Numbered from the stretch's first letter, positions 1 through 4,772 are shown. The stretch: DNA of 5,201 nt from Rubrobacteraceae bacterium (GCA_013698525.1 JACCSM010000414.1:1-5201), one strand, 5' to 3'. Notes: a model not told the origin generated them from the sequence alone. Made by a program: numbers and translations.

Positions 1-248
1 CCTTTCACCCTTCCAGGAGCAGACTGTGAGAAGGGCGCGGCCGCGTGCTCGACGAAATCCTCTGCCATGATCTCGTCGCAGACCGCCAGGTTCTTCCGGT
101 TGAAGATCTCCTCGAAGTGGCGCCTCACGAGTTCCTTGTTGGCTTCGAACGGGGCTTCTCCTTCCAGGCGCTCGAGTGGCTCATTATGCTTAGTGTGGGC
201 TATCCGAGGTTCCTTTCGTCGAGGCTTCGGATGGCCCCGTTGTACCAT
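1..248 (-). CDS. SnoaL-like / ester cyclase family protein, N-terminal part (cut by window edge)
   Basis: The minus strand is open from 248 to the left edge, giving about 82 residues with no stop. From about residue 36 the translation reads ANKELVRRHFEEIFNRKNLA and continues with CDEIMAEDFVEHA. This is the typical first helix and following segment of SnoaL-like (NTF2-fold) ester cyclase family proteins. Members are small, usually about 130-160 residues, and act on polyketide-like or unknown small molecules; many have no known substrate. The catalytic part lies beyond the edge, so no function can be assigned. The start is uncertain. ATG at 248 is the only in-frame ATG before the domain, but it has no clear Shine-Dalgarno sequence and gives about 35 arginine- and proline-rich residues that the family does not normally have. 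The gene lies 67 bases downstream of the isomerase-like gene on the same strand, so co-transcription is likely. Confidence 0.72.
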   Translation of the reverse strand, partial: MVQRGHPKPRRKEPRIAHTKHNEPLERLEGEAPFEANKELVRRHFEEIFNRKNLAVCDEIMAEDFVEHAAAPFSQSAPGRVK

Positions 249-315
249 CGATCCACGCAACACGCATCTAGCCGCTTTAGTATTGAGTTCAGCCCGAACC
301 GCCCTGGCGCCAGGC

Positions 316-1248
316 TCAGGCTGGCACTCGCTCCCTGGACGCTGTCTGCAGGCCAAGCTCTCTGGCGGCGTGGAGAGCCTCAGGAACCTGGGAGAAGTGC
401 TCCGGGGACAACTCCACGCAGCACGAGGGGTTTTCGGGGAAGTTCATCTGCTGGAACAGGTCTCCGAGCGGGATGGTGCCTCTGCCAGGTGGGAGGTGCA
501 AATCTCCAAGCCCGTAGACCGTGTGCTCGGAGACCGCCGGCTCATCCGTGAGGTTCGTCCTCTGCAGATTGTCGTGAAGGTGTACGTGACGAACGAGCGG
601 TGCCAGGGCGGCGCACTCTTCGATGTAGTCGAAGCCGAAGACGCCCGCCGCGAGGGCTGCATGTCCCACATCCAGGCAGATGCCCACAGCGGGATGTCGG
701 ACCATATGGATCTGCTCGGCCAGCTCGGAGGGCCAGACCGAGTAGTCGTAGACCGTGCCGCGCAGGATAGGCTGCTCGGGGTAGTAGTTCTCGACGGCGA
801 TGGCCAGGCCCAGATCTTCCGCCAGGTCTCCAGCCCACCGCAGGGCTGACCGTTCGGCGATGAGCTGGTCACTCATGCTGTGCCTGAAGTCGCGCGCGGC
901 TACCCGCTGGCCGGCGTGGCAGACTACCACCTCCGCGCCGATAACGTGCGCGAACCGGAGGCTGGCGTCGAGGACGTCGCGCTGAAGGGCGGGTGAGGTT
1001 GGATCCATGAGGTTGACCTCGAGCGGGGCGTGCACCGTGTAAGCTAGGTCGGCCTCCAGCAGCATGTCCCTGGTCGCTCTTAGCCTGATCTCATCGAGGC
1101 TGCCGCCGAGAATGACTCCAAGATGGTGGGGCCAGATCTCAACGAAATCCGATCCGGCACCCTTTAGGGTCTCGAGGTCCTCCGAGAGCTGACAGAGGTT
1201 GTCCAGATACAGTCGGGACAGGTTGGTGCCCACACTCCGAAAGGCCAT
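316..1248 (-). CDS. Xylose-isomerase-like TIM-barrel protein (sugar phosphate isomerase/epimerase family)
   Basis: This is a complete 310-residue protein, the usual length for the AP-endonuclease-2/xylose-isomerase-like TIM-barrel superfamily. Known members isomerise or epimerise sugars and inositol derivatives at a divalent metal site, or cleave DNA at abasic sites. The metal-site pattern is visible along the barrel strands: VEIW (Glu37), VHAPLE (His73), VVCHAG (His111), AVENYY (Glu153), CLDVGHA (Asp193, His196), HVHLHDN (His223, His225), GDLHLPPGRG (His251) and CVELSPEHF (Glu279). The GRGxIP motif and the closing Glu are typical of the epimerase/isomerase branch. There is no signal peptide or membrane segment, so it should be cytoplasmic. 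ATG at 1248 is preceded by a strong Shine-Dalgarno sequence (GGGAGG, 1258-1263 on the plus-strand numbering, 9 bases away). It is divergent from the methyltransferase, shares with it a regulatory region of four 11-bp repeats, and has a TATACT hexamer at 1288-1293. The substrate is unknown. Confidence 0.9.
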   Translation of the reverse strand: MAFRSVGTNLSRLYLDNLCQLSEDLETLKGAGSDFVEIWPHHLGVILGGSLDEIRLRATRDMLLEADLAYTVHAPLEVNLMDPTSPALQRDVLDASLRFAHVIGAEVVVCHAGQRVAARDFRHSMSDQLIAERSALRWAGDLAEDLGLAIAVENYYPEQPILRGTVYDYSVWPSELAEQIHMVRHPAVGICLDVGHAALAAGVFGFDYIEECAALAPLVRHVHLHDNLQRTNLTDEPAVSEHTVYGLGDLHLPPGRGTIPLGDLFQQMNFPENPSCCVELSPEHFSQVPEALHAARELGLQTASRERVPA

Positions 1249-1287
1249 ACGGTCCTTCCTCCCTTAGAGCCGCACGAGATCGCGCGC

Positions 1288-1293
1288 AGTATA
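1288..1293 (-). promoter_or_regulatory. Predicted -10 element for the isomerase-like gene
   Basis: Read on the minus strand, these bases are TATACT, five of six matches to TATAAT, 39 bases upstream of the ATG at 1248. With a 17-base spacer the -35 position would read ACCCAA, a poor match to TTGACA. A good -10 with no -35, beside a repeat array, is the usual arrangement of an activator-dependent promoter. This is a sequence prediction only. Confidence 0.45.
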
Positions 1294-1312
1294 GGCTCGC
1301 CGATACTTCCTT

Positions 1313-1356
1313 GGGTGAAACAAGGGTTAACGATGGGTAAAACCTGGGTTTAACCG
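1313..1356. repeat. Four tandem 11-bp direct repeats, probable regulator-binding array
   Basis: Four consecutive 11-base units read GGGTGAAACAA (1313), GGGTTAACGAT (1324), GGGTAAAACCT (1335) and GGGTTTAACCG (1346). All four share GGGT at positions 1-4 and A at position 7; the consensus is GGGTDAAAC. On the minus strand the core is TAAAC, TTTAC, TTAAC and TTCAC, each followed by CC. The period is exactly one helical turn, so the units face one side of the DNA. OmpR-family regulators such as PhoB, Bacillus PhoP and actinobacterial PhoP bind direct repeats with this period and related TTNAC-type cores. That assignment is an inference. The array lies between the -10-like elements of two divergent genes and could control both. 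Confidence 0.72.
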
Positions 1357-1362
1357 GCTCTG

Positions 1363-1368
1363 TAGAAT
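1363..1368 (+). promoter_or_regulatory. Predicted -10 element for the methyltransferase gene
   Basis: TAGAAT matches TATAAT at five of six positions. It begins 7 bases after the last 11-bp repeat unit and ends 49 bases before the TTG start. The bases 16-17 upstream (AACCTG or AAACCT) are not a recognisable -35 and fall inside the repeats. This suggests that a bound regulator supplies the upstream contact. Prediction only. Confidence 0.4.
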
Positions 1369-1417
1369 AAGCTCACGTGATCGTAGGAGAAGAACGGACC
1401 GAGGAGGGATAACTGGA

Positions 1418-2287
1418 TTGAGCAGCTACGAGAACTACACGCACAAATCCGGCAACTACGACAGGACCAGGGAGCCGGTCGGCACCGAGGTCATCATAGG
1501 CTGCTTCGCCCACGCGCCTGTGCCTTTGGATCAGACGGTAATATTGGATGCAGGGTGTGGCACAGGCAGCTACTCCGAGGCGCTGCTCCGTTACGTCGGA
1601 CGAATCGAGGCGGTAGACCTGAACCCAGGCATGCTCGAGGTCGCCGCGCGCAAGCTGGCCTGGGCAAAGGACCGCATCTCTTTCCATTCCTCGAGAATCG
1701 ATGAGCTGCCCTTCGAGGACTCGACTCTCGACGGGGTCATGATCAACCAGGTACTTCACCACCTGCCTGACGATGCTTCAGAAGGGTTCCCTGCCCATCG
1801 CCTGGCCTTCAGAGAATTTGCCAGGGTTCTGAAGCCAGGCGGCATCCTCACGGTCAGCACCTGCTCGCAAGAGCAACTGCGCCACGGCTACTGGCACTAC
1901 CCCCTGATCCCGGAGGCCGCAGATGCTCTCCGAAACCGCTACGTTCCCCTCGACGAGCTGCTCGAAATTCTCGATGATTGCGGTTTCGCGTACCGGGGAA
2001 GCTTCGCGCCGGTCGACGCCACGGTCCAGGGCGAGTCTTACTTCGCCCCCCGCGGTCCCCTGAATAAGGAGTGGCGGGACGGAGATTCAGTCTGGTCGCT
2101 GGTCTCCGGAGACCGCCTGGACCACGCCCTCTCCCGGCTCCGTAAGCTGGACGAGCGAGGAGAGCTAGAAACCTATGTGGCGCGCAACGACGCCCTGCGA
2201 GGCCACATCGGCCAGGCAACCATCGTTTACGCGTCCCGAAGACAGACCGACAAGGCTTCGAACTCTCCGGAGTTTGTGCACGGTTAA
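1418..2287 (+). CDS. Class I SAM-dependent methyltransferase
   Basis: This 289-residue protein has the Rossmann methyltransferase motifs in order. Motif I is VILDAGCGTGSY (residues 41-52), which binds S-adenosylmethionine. The acidic end of strand 2 is IEAVDLNPGML (63-73). Motif II is the LDGVMINQVLHHL stretch (104-116), and motif III is VLKPGGILTVSTCS (137-150). This arrangement is the UbiE/Methyltransf_11 type that methylates small molecules. About 120 residues after motif III have no motif I recognise and probably form the acceptor pocket; there are no cysteine pairs or membrane segments. The start is TTG at 1418, with GAGGAGGG at 1401-1408, 9 bases upstream. No ATG lies in frame before residue 72. 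The gene diverges from the isomerase-like gene and precedes the kinase-like gene, with 78 bases between stop and kinase start. The methyl acceptor is unknown; a shared pathway with the kinase is a guess from position and shared repeats. Confidence 0.88.
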   Translation: MSSYENYTHKSGNYDRTREPVGTEVIIGCFAHAPVPLDQTVILDAGCGTGSYSEALLRYVGRIEAVDLNPGMLEVAARKLAWAKDRISFHSSRIDELPFEDSTLDGVMINQVLHHLPDDASEGFPAHRLAFREFARVLKPGGILTVSTCSQEQLRHGYWHYPLIPEAADALRNRYVPLDELLEILDDCGFAYRGSFAPVDATVQGESYFAPRGPLNKEWRDGDSVWSLVSGDRLDHALSRLRKLDERGELETYVARNDALRGHIGQATIVYASRRQTDKASNSPEFVHG

Positions 2288-2311
2288 CATAGAGTTTACA
2301 ATGGTTTGACC
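2282..2311. promoter_or_regulatory. Second 11-bp phased repeat site (three units)
   Basis: The plus strand holds TTAAC (2284-2288), TTTAC (2295-2299) and TTGAC (2306-2310), each offset by exactly 11 bases. Read on the other strand the units are GGTCAAAC, TGTAAACT and TGTTAACC, close to the GGTDAAAC core of the four-unit array at 1313-1356. The first unit overlaps the methyltransferase stop codon. The site lies 55 bases upstream of the preferred kinase start and points toward the kinase. It is weaker than the first array because only the pentamer core is kept. TACAAT at 2297-2302, with TTGTGC 17 bases upstream, could be a promoter overlapping this site. Confidence 0.5.
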
Positions 2312-2318
2312 ACATCAC

Positions 2319-2336
2319 GGGCGCTGGGGAGCGCCC
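2319..2336 (+). terminator. Perfect GC-rich hairpin between methyltransferase and kinase genes
   Basis: GGGCGCT (2319-2325), a GGGG loop and AGCGCCC (2330-2336) form a perfect 7-bp stem. Only TT follows before C, so the U-tract of a normal intrinsic terminator is missing. The hairpin lies 31 bases after the methyltransferase stop and 16 bases before the kinase Shine-Dalgarno sequence. It may be a weak terminator or attenuator, a 3' end stabiliser, or a leader structure controlling kinase expression. The structure is directly visible; its role is not. Confidence 0.45.
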
Positions 2337-2365
2337 TTCGAAACGGATACAAGAGAGGAGCTGGA

Positions 2366-3370
2366 TTGGAGAGAGTGTATGCCGCGCTGGCACGCGTGCC
2401 CCTGTTCAGGAACGTACCACAGGAAGTCATCAAACTCGAACCACTCAGCGGCTCTCTAACCAACGTCTGTTACAAGGTGACGATAGGTAGAGCGGCTTAC
2501 GTGCTTCGGCTCGCCGGAGAAGGTACCTCCGACTATATAGACCGGGCTGCAGAGAAGCACAACGCGAGGGTTGCGGCAGCAGCCGGGATCAACGTAGAGG
2601 TCATTTACTTCGATGCTGAAAACGGCACGATGGTAACCCAGTTCGTTGAAGGAATTTCCATGAACGGGGGGCAGGTCTGGAGCAGGGATATGGGGGCGCC
2701 GATCAGGGCAGCGCTGCTGCTCAAGCGGGTTCACCGCCTGAGAAAGGTTTTCGCGTCCCGCTTCGATGTCTTCGCCGAGATCGAGGACTACGTCGAGCTC
2801 TTACGCGGATGGCGGCCTGCGCTGCCGCAGGAATACTACGAGGTAGGGCAGAAGGCGAGGGCGGTACGCCGGGCGCTAGAGGCTTCTCCTGTCCCGCTCG
2901 TACCTTGCCACAACGATCCGTGGCCTGGAAACCTACTGGATGCGGGAGCCCGCATCTATCTCATCGACTGGGAATACTCTGGCATGAACGATCCGATGTG
3001 GGATCTTGGAGACCTCTCCGTCGAGGCTGGGTTCGGGCCAGAGCAAGACCGTCTGATGCTGGAGGCCTACTGCGACGGCGCCGCTTCTCCTGCGCTCTAC
3101 TCGCGTCTGGAGCTCTATAAAGCCATGAGCGACCTGCACTGGTCCCTTTGGGGCTTTGTCCAGCACACGAATGACAACCCGGCGGAGGACTTCTGGAGTT
3201 ATGCTCTTGGTAGACTCGAACGCTGCACGGCGCGTATGAGCAGCGCAAATTTCGACCCGCATCTGGATGCGGTACGCGCGGACCGCCTGCCGACGCTTCC
3301 ACTTCGGCCTCCATCACCATCAGGAACACCTCGTCCCACGGGGGCGCCCACGAAGGGCTCGATAAGGTAA
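2366..3370 (+). CDS. Choline/ethanolamine-kinase-like phosphotransferase
   Basis: This is a protein-kinase-fold small-molecule kinase of the choline kinase/LicA/APH superfamily, expected to transfer phosphate from ATP to a small hydroxyl compound in the cytoplasm. Numbered from TTG 2366 (334 residues), GSLTNVCYKV (29-38) is the nucleotide loop. YVLRLAG (45-51) carries Arg in the place often taken by the ATP-binding Lys, as in choline-kinase relatives. CHNDPWPGN (181-189) is the catalytic Brenner motif with Asp184 and Asn189. LIDWEYSGMNDPMWDLGDLS (199-218) carries the metal-binding Asp201 and is very close to the IDWEYxGxxDPxxDLA pattern of choline/ethanolamine kinases. TTG 2366 is preferred over an in-frame TTG at 2306 because GAGAGGAG (2353-2360) lies 5 bases upstream and the earlier start adds residues unlike the family. 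The last 25 or so residues are rich in Pro, Thr and Arg and look like an appended tail. Choline or ethanolamine is the best substrate guess; other amino alcohols or sugars are possible. Confidence 0.85.
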   Translation: MERVYAALARVPLFRNVPQEVIKLEPLSGSLTNVCYKVTIGRAAYVLRLAGEGTSDYIDRAAEKHNARVAAAAGINVEVIYFDAENGTMVTQFVEGISMNGGQVWSRDMGAPIRAALLLKRVHRLRKVFASRFDVFAEIEDYVELLRGWRPALPQEYYEVGQKARAVRRALEASPVPLVPCHNDPWPGNLLDAGARIYLIDWEYSGMNDPMWDLGDLSVEAGFGPEQDRLMLEAYCDGAASPALYSRLELYKAMSDLHWSLWGFVQHTNDNPAEDFWSYALGRLERCTARMSSANFDPHLDAVRADRLPTLPLRPPSPSGTPRPTGAPTKGSIR

Positions 3371-3378
3371 CTGCCGTA

Positions 3379-3403
3379 AGCCTCCACGGTATCTGGAGAG
3401 GCT
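3379..3403 (+). terminator. Hairpin just after the kinase stop codon, possible terminator
   Basis: AGCCTC (3379-3384) pairs with GAGGCT (3398-3403), eight bases after the kinase stop. A slightly different register pairs GCCTCCA with TGGAGAGGC using a two-base bulge. No T-run follows, so factor-independent termination is uncertain; the position is the main argument. Confidence 0.3.
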
Positions 3404-3440
3404 ATGCGCCTCCGACGCGGCGTTGGCCGACGCCCGAAGG

Positions 3441-3471
3441 CTGACCCAGGGCGTTCAATACCACGGGTCAG
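3441..3471. repeat. 7-bp inverted repeat with 17-base loop
   Basis: CTGACCC (3441-3447) is the perfect reverse complement of GGGTCAG (3465-3471). Outside the perfect arms, CGAAGG on the left and ACCTCG on the right can pair imperfectly, lengthening the structure. No T-run follows. It may belong to the transcript end of the kinase gene or to a structured RNA. Confidence 0.35.
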
Positions 3472-3576
3472 AAACCTCGAAGGAGAGAAACAGGACGGAT
3501 GGCTCTAAGATGCCGAGGCTCCCTCGGGACGGCGTCAAAGATCTTAGCTGATGCTGTAGAAACCGGTAGAGAAACC

Positions 3577-3605
3577 TTTCCACAACGGACGGGCCACAGT
3601 GGAAA
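3577..3605. repeat. 7-bp inverted repeat TTTCCAC/GTGGAAA
   Basis: TTTCCAC (3577-3583) and GTGGAAA (3599-3605) are perfect inverted arms with a 15-base spacer; arm starts are 22 bases apart, two helical turns. This fits either a dimeric regulator site or an RNA hairpin. No gene start is close, so a role is not evident. Confidence 0.35.
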
Positions 3606-3749
3606 CAACCGGGAGCATTTGTGCCCCAGGCTACTCCGGCTGCGATATCCAGCGAAGCTTCGAGGAAGTTCGCATCTGTTAGCGTAGAAAGAGGATCCTG
3701 GATAGTGAGGGCTGGGGTGTCGAAGCTCCTGCCCTTCTTTTCTGCCTTT

Positions 3750-3769
3750 GTTCACCCGAGTGCGTGAAC
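3750..3769. repeat. 6-bp inverted repeat GTTCAC/GTGAAC
   Basis: GTTCAC (3750-3755) and GTGAAC (3764-3769) flank an 8-base loop, followed by GGGCTTTCTC. The pyrimidine-rich stretch is too short and mixed to call a terminator confidently on the plus strand. Confidence 0.28.
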
Positions 3770-3861
3770 GGGCTTTCTCAGAAGTTCGTTATGGGTCTTA
3801 GCCGAGGACTTTCAGCAAAGCCACGACGGTGCGCGGGCAGTGAACTACATCTTTAGGCACA

Positions 3862-3884
3862 TTTTCGTCCGTAACGGGCGAAAA
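3862..3884. promoter_or_regulatory. Near-perfect 10-bp dyad upstream of the sigma factor gene
   Basis: TTTTCG at the left end pairs with CGAAAA at the right end. The inner bases continue the stem through one G-T wobble to a 3-base TAA loop, giving ten consecutive pairs over 23 bases. Neither strand ends in a T-run, so this is not a standard terminator. It lies about 165 bases upstream of the GTG start of the sigma gene, next to AT-rich hexamers that could be promoter parts (TTGCCT at 3889-3894 and TAAACA at 3911-3916, 16-base spacer). An operator for a dimeric repressor or a leader hairpin are the two simplest readings. Confidence 0.42.
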
Positions 3885-4047
3885 GGCGTTGCCTTATCTA
3901 TGCATCCGGGTAAACAGATAAACGGACGACGTTCCGGACAAGGGCCCGCTAGATCGCTAAGGCCCCACCACAATGGGGCGAGCTGCGGTTCCACGGACCA
4001 CAGGATGAACCAACGGCGCTCGCATGTACGCGAGAAGAGGAGTGCAA

Positions 4048-4638
4048 GTGTCGAGAGGGGACTACAAGGCACGCTACCCGCGCCTCGCGGACGAGGATCT
4101 GATGGTGCTCGTGGGTGGGGGCAATGCTGATGCCTTCGCCGCCCTCTACGACCGCCATTTCCGCAGCGCCTACTCGCTCGCCTACAAGCTGACCGGCGAG
4201 AAGCAGGCCGCCGAGGACTTGACCCAGGACGCCTTCCTCAAGATCTGGCGCTCGGCAAAAAGATACCGGGCACAGAGGGGCAGCGTGCGAACCTGGATCC
4301 TCTCGGTGGTCCGCAACCAGGGCATAGATCAGCTGCGCGTCCGCTCCAGCCGCCGCAGGACGCAGGAGAAGGTCGAGGCATCAGCACCCCGCTACGAGTC
4401 CAGCGAGGCTTTCGCCCAGGTCTGGCACGAGGCCCGCCTGGGTCGGGTGCGCGAAGCACTCGATGCCCTCCCGCACGTCCAACAGCAAGTCCTAGAGCTA
4501 GCTCATTTCTCTGATCTGACGCACATGGAGATAGCCGAGCGCCTCCGCCTGCCGCTGGGTACCGTGAAGGGGCGCATGAGGCTCGGGCTGGGAAAGCTGC
4601 GCAACAACCCCGAGGTTCGGGATGTGGCGGCAGGGTAA
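4048..4638 (+). CDS. ECF-type RNA polymerase sigma-70 family factor
   Basis: This 196-residue protein has the two-domain layout and length of an extracytoplasmic-function sigma factor, which directs RNA polymerase to a small set of promoters. Region 2 spans about residues 28-97: DAFAALYDRHF, then AEDLTQDAFLKIW (55-67, core-polymerase binding and -10 contact), and RTWILSVVRNQGIDQLR (81-97). After a charged linker, region 4 (about 136-185) contains ALPHVQQQVLEL and the helix-turn-helix THMEIAERLRLPLGTVKGRM (158-177) that reads the -35 element. There is no long region 3. GTG at 4048 is chosen because GAGGAG (4037-4042) lies 5 bases upstream; an in-frame ATG at 4024 has no ribosome binding site. 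ECF factors often sit before an anti-sigma gene, but none follows here: the next 214 bases are non-coding and then comes a receiver-like gene. Its control and targets are therefore unknown. Confidence 0.93.
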   Translation: MSRGDYKARYPRLADEDLMVLVGGGNADAFAALYDRHFRSAYSLAYKLTGEKQAAEDLTQDAFLKIWRSAKRYRAQRGSVRTWILSVVRNQGIDQLRVRSSRRRTQEKVEASAPRYESSEAFAQVWHEARLGRVREALDALPHVQQQVLELAHFSDLTHMEIAERLRLPLGTVKGRMRLGLGKLRNNPEVRDVAAG

Positions 4639-4666
4639 GCCTGGCCAGCGTGCTTCTTCCCGCCAC
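4624..4666 (+). terminator. Possible terminator-like inverted repeat at the end of the sigma gene
   Basis: GTGGCGG (4624-4630), inside the last codons, is the exact reverse complement of CCGCCAC (4660-4666). A smaller palindrome CTGGCCAG (4641-4648) lies within the 29-base interval. No T-run follows and the loop is large, so this is only a weak candidate. Confidence 0.22.
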
Positions 4667-4696
4667 ACCCGCCCACTGGTACCCTACGGTACGTCG

Positions 4697-4737
4697 TTCG
4701 AGCGAGGGACATGCACCTTTCGATACATTTTCGAGCG
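4697..4737 (+). repeat. Phased TTCGA direct repeats upstream of the receiver-like gene
   Basis: TTCGA occurs at 4697, 4719 and 4730, offsets of 22 and 11 bases, so all copies share one helical face. The first and third extend to TTCGAGCG. The repeats end 7 bases upstream of the candidate -35 hexamer at 4745, the usual place for an activator site. The unit differs from the GGGTDAAAC arrays, so a different regulator would be expected. Confidence 0.4.
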
Positions 4738-4744
4738 GGACCCC

Positions 4745-4772
4745 TTGTGGACGGGTGCGGCGGGTGTATTCT
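4745..4772 (+). promoter_or_regulatory. Predicted promoter of the receiver-like gene
   Basis: TTGTGG (4745-4750) and TATTCT (4767-4772) are separated by 16 bases and each matches four of six positions of the housekeeping consensus hexamers. The 5' leader would be about 70 bases and contains ACACAG/CTGTGT (4785-4790 and 4801-4806), a possible small hairpin with a 10-base loop. Prediction only. Confidence 0.4.

Larger units (their letters stand above)
3371..4047. other. Gene-free interval rich in inverted repeats
   Basis: No reading frame here has a credible start, Shine-Dalgarno sequence and family resemblance. What can be seen is a series of dyads: AGCCTC/GAGGCT (3379-3403), CTGACCC/GGGTCAG (3441-3471), TTTCCAC/GTGGAAA (3577-3605), GTTCAC/GTGAAC (3750-3769), a 10-bp near-perfect hairpin (3862-3884), TTATCT/AGATAA (3894-3921) and GCCCCA/TGGGGC (3962-3979). 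The interval could hold a structured RNA, the long leader and promoter of the sigma factor gene, or the remains of a decayed element. No tRNA, rRNA or known riboswitch was recognised. A 98-codon open frame on the minus strand (3751-3455) has no ATG and no recognisable family. Confidence 0.5.

Noticed and set aside
45..849. Long plus-strand open frames (45-551 and 67-849)
   Set aside because: They lie opposite the isomerase-like and SnoaL-like genes, whose motifs are clear on the minus strand; their translations have no recognisable family and are rich in Arg, Gly and Ser as expected of shadow frames.
3455..3751. 98-codon open frame on the minus strand with some protein-like composition
   Set aside because: It has no ATG and no ribosome site, its only GTG (3583-3581) would leave about 42 codons, and I could not match it to any family. 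A decayed gene cannot be excluded, so it is mentioned only in the interval entry.
3468..3755. Minus-strand ORF of 95 residues starting ATG at 3755, and plus-strand ORF 3499-3687
   Set aside because: Neither has a convincing Shine-Dalgarno sequence or a recognised motif, and they overlap each other in the same non-coding interval.
3811..3840. GCAAAGCCAC string resembling part of a c-di-GMP-I riboswitch
   Set aside because: The partner GGCAAACC element and the paired stems expected on either side are absent, so the match is limited to a short string.
3984..3999. On the minus strand, CGTGGAACCGC resembles a T-box antiterminator bulge sequence
   Set aside because: No amino-acid-related gene follows on the minus strand, no terminator with T-run follows, and the stem I region would have to lie inside the sigma factor gene.
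4679..4692. Small hairpin GTACC/GGTAC after the sigma gene
   Set aside because: Only 5 bp with no extension and no T-run, so it is too weak to call a terminator.
3859..4733. Shared 9-mer ACATTTTCG at 3859-3867 and 4725-4733, upstream of the sigma and receiver-like genes
   Set aside because: Many 9-mers are expected to occur twice in 5 kb by chance, and the surrounding bases and distances to the starts do not match.
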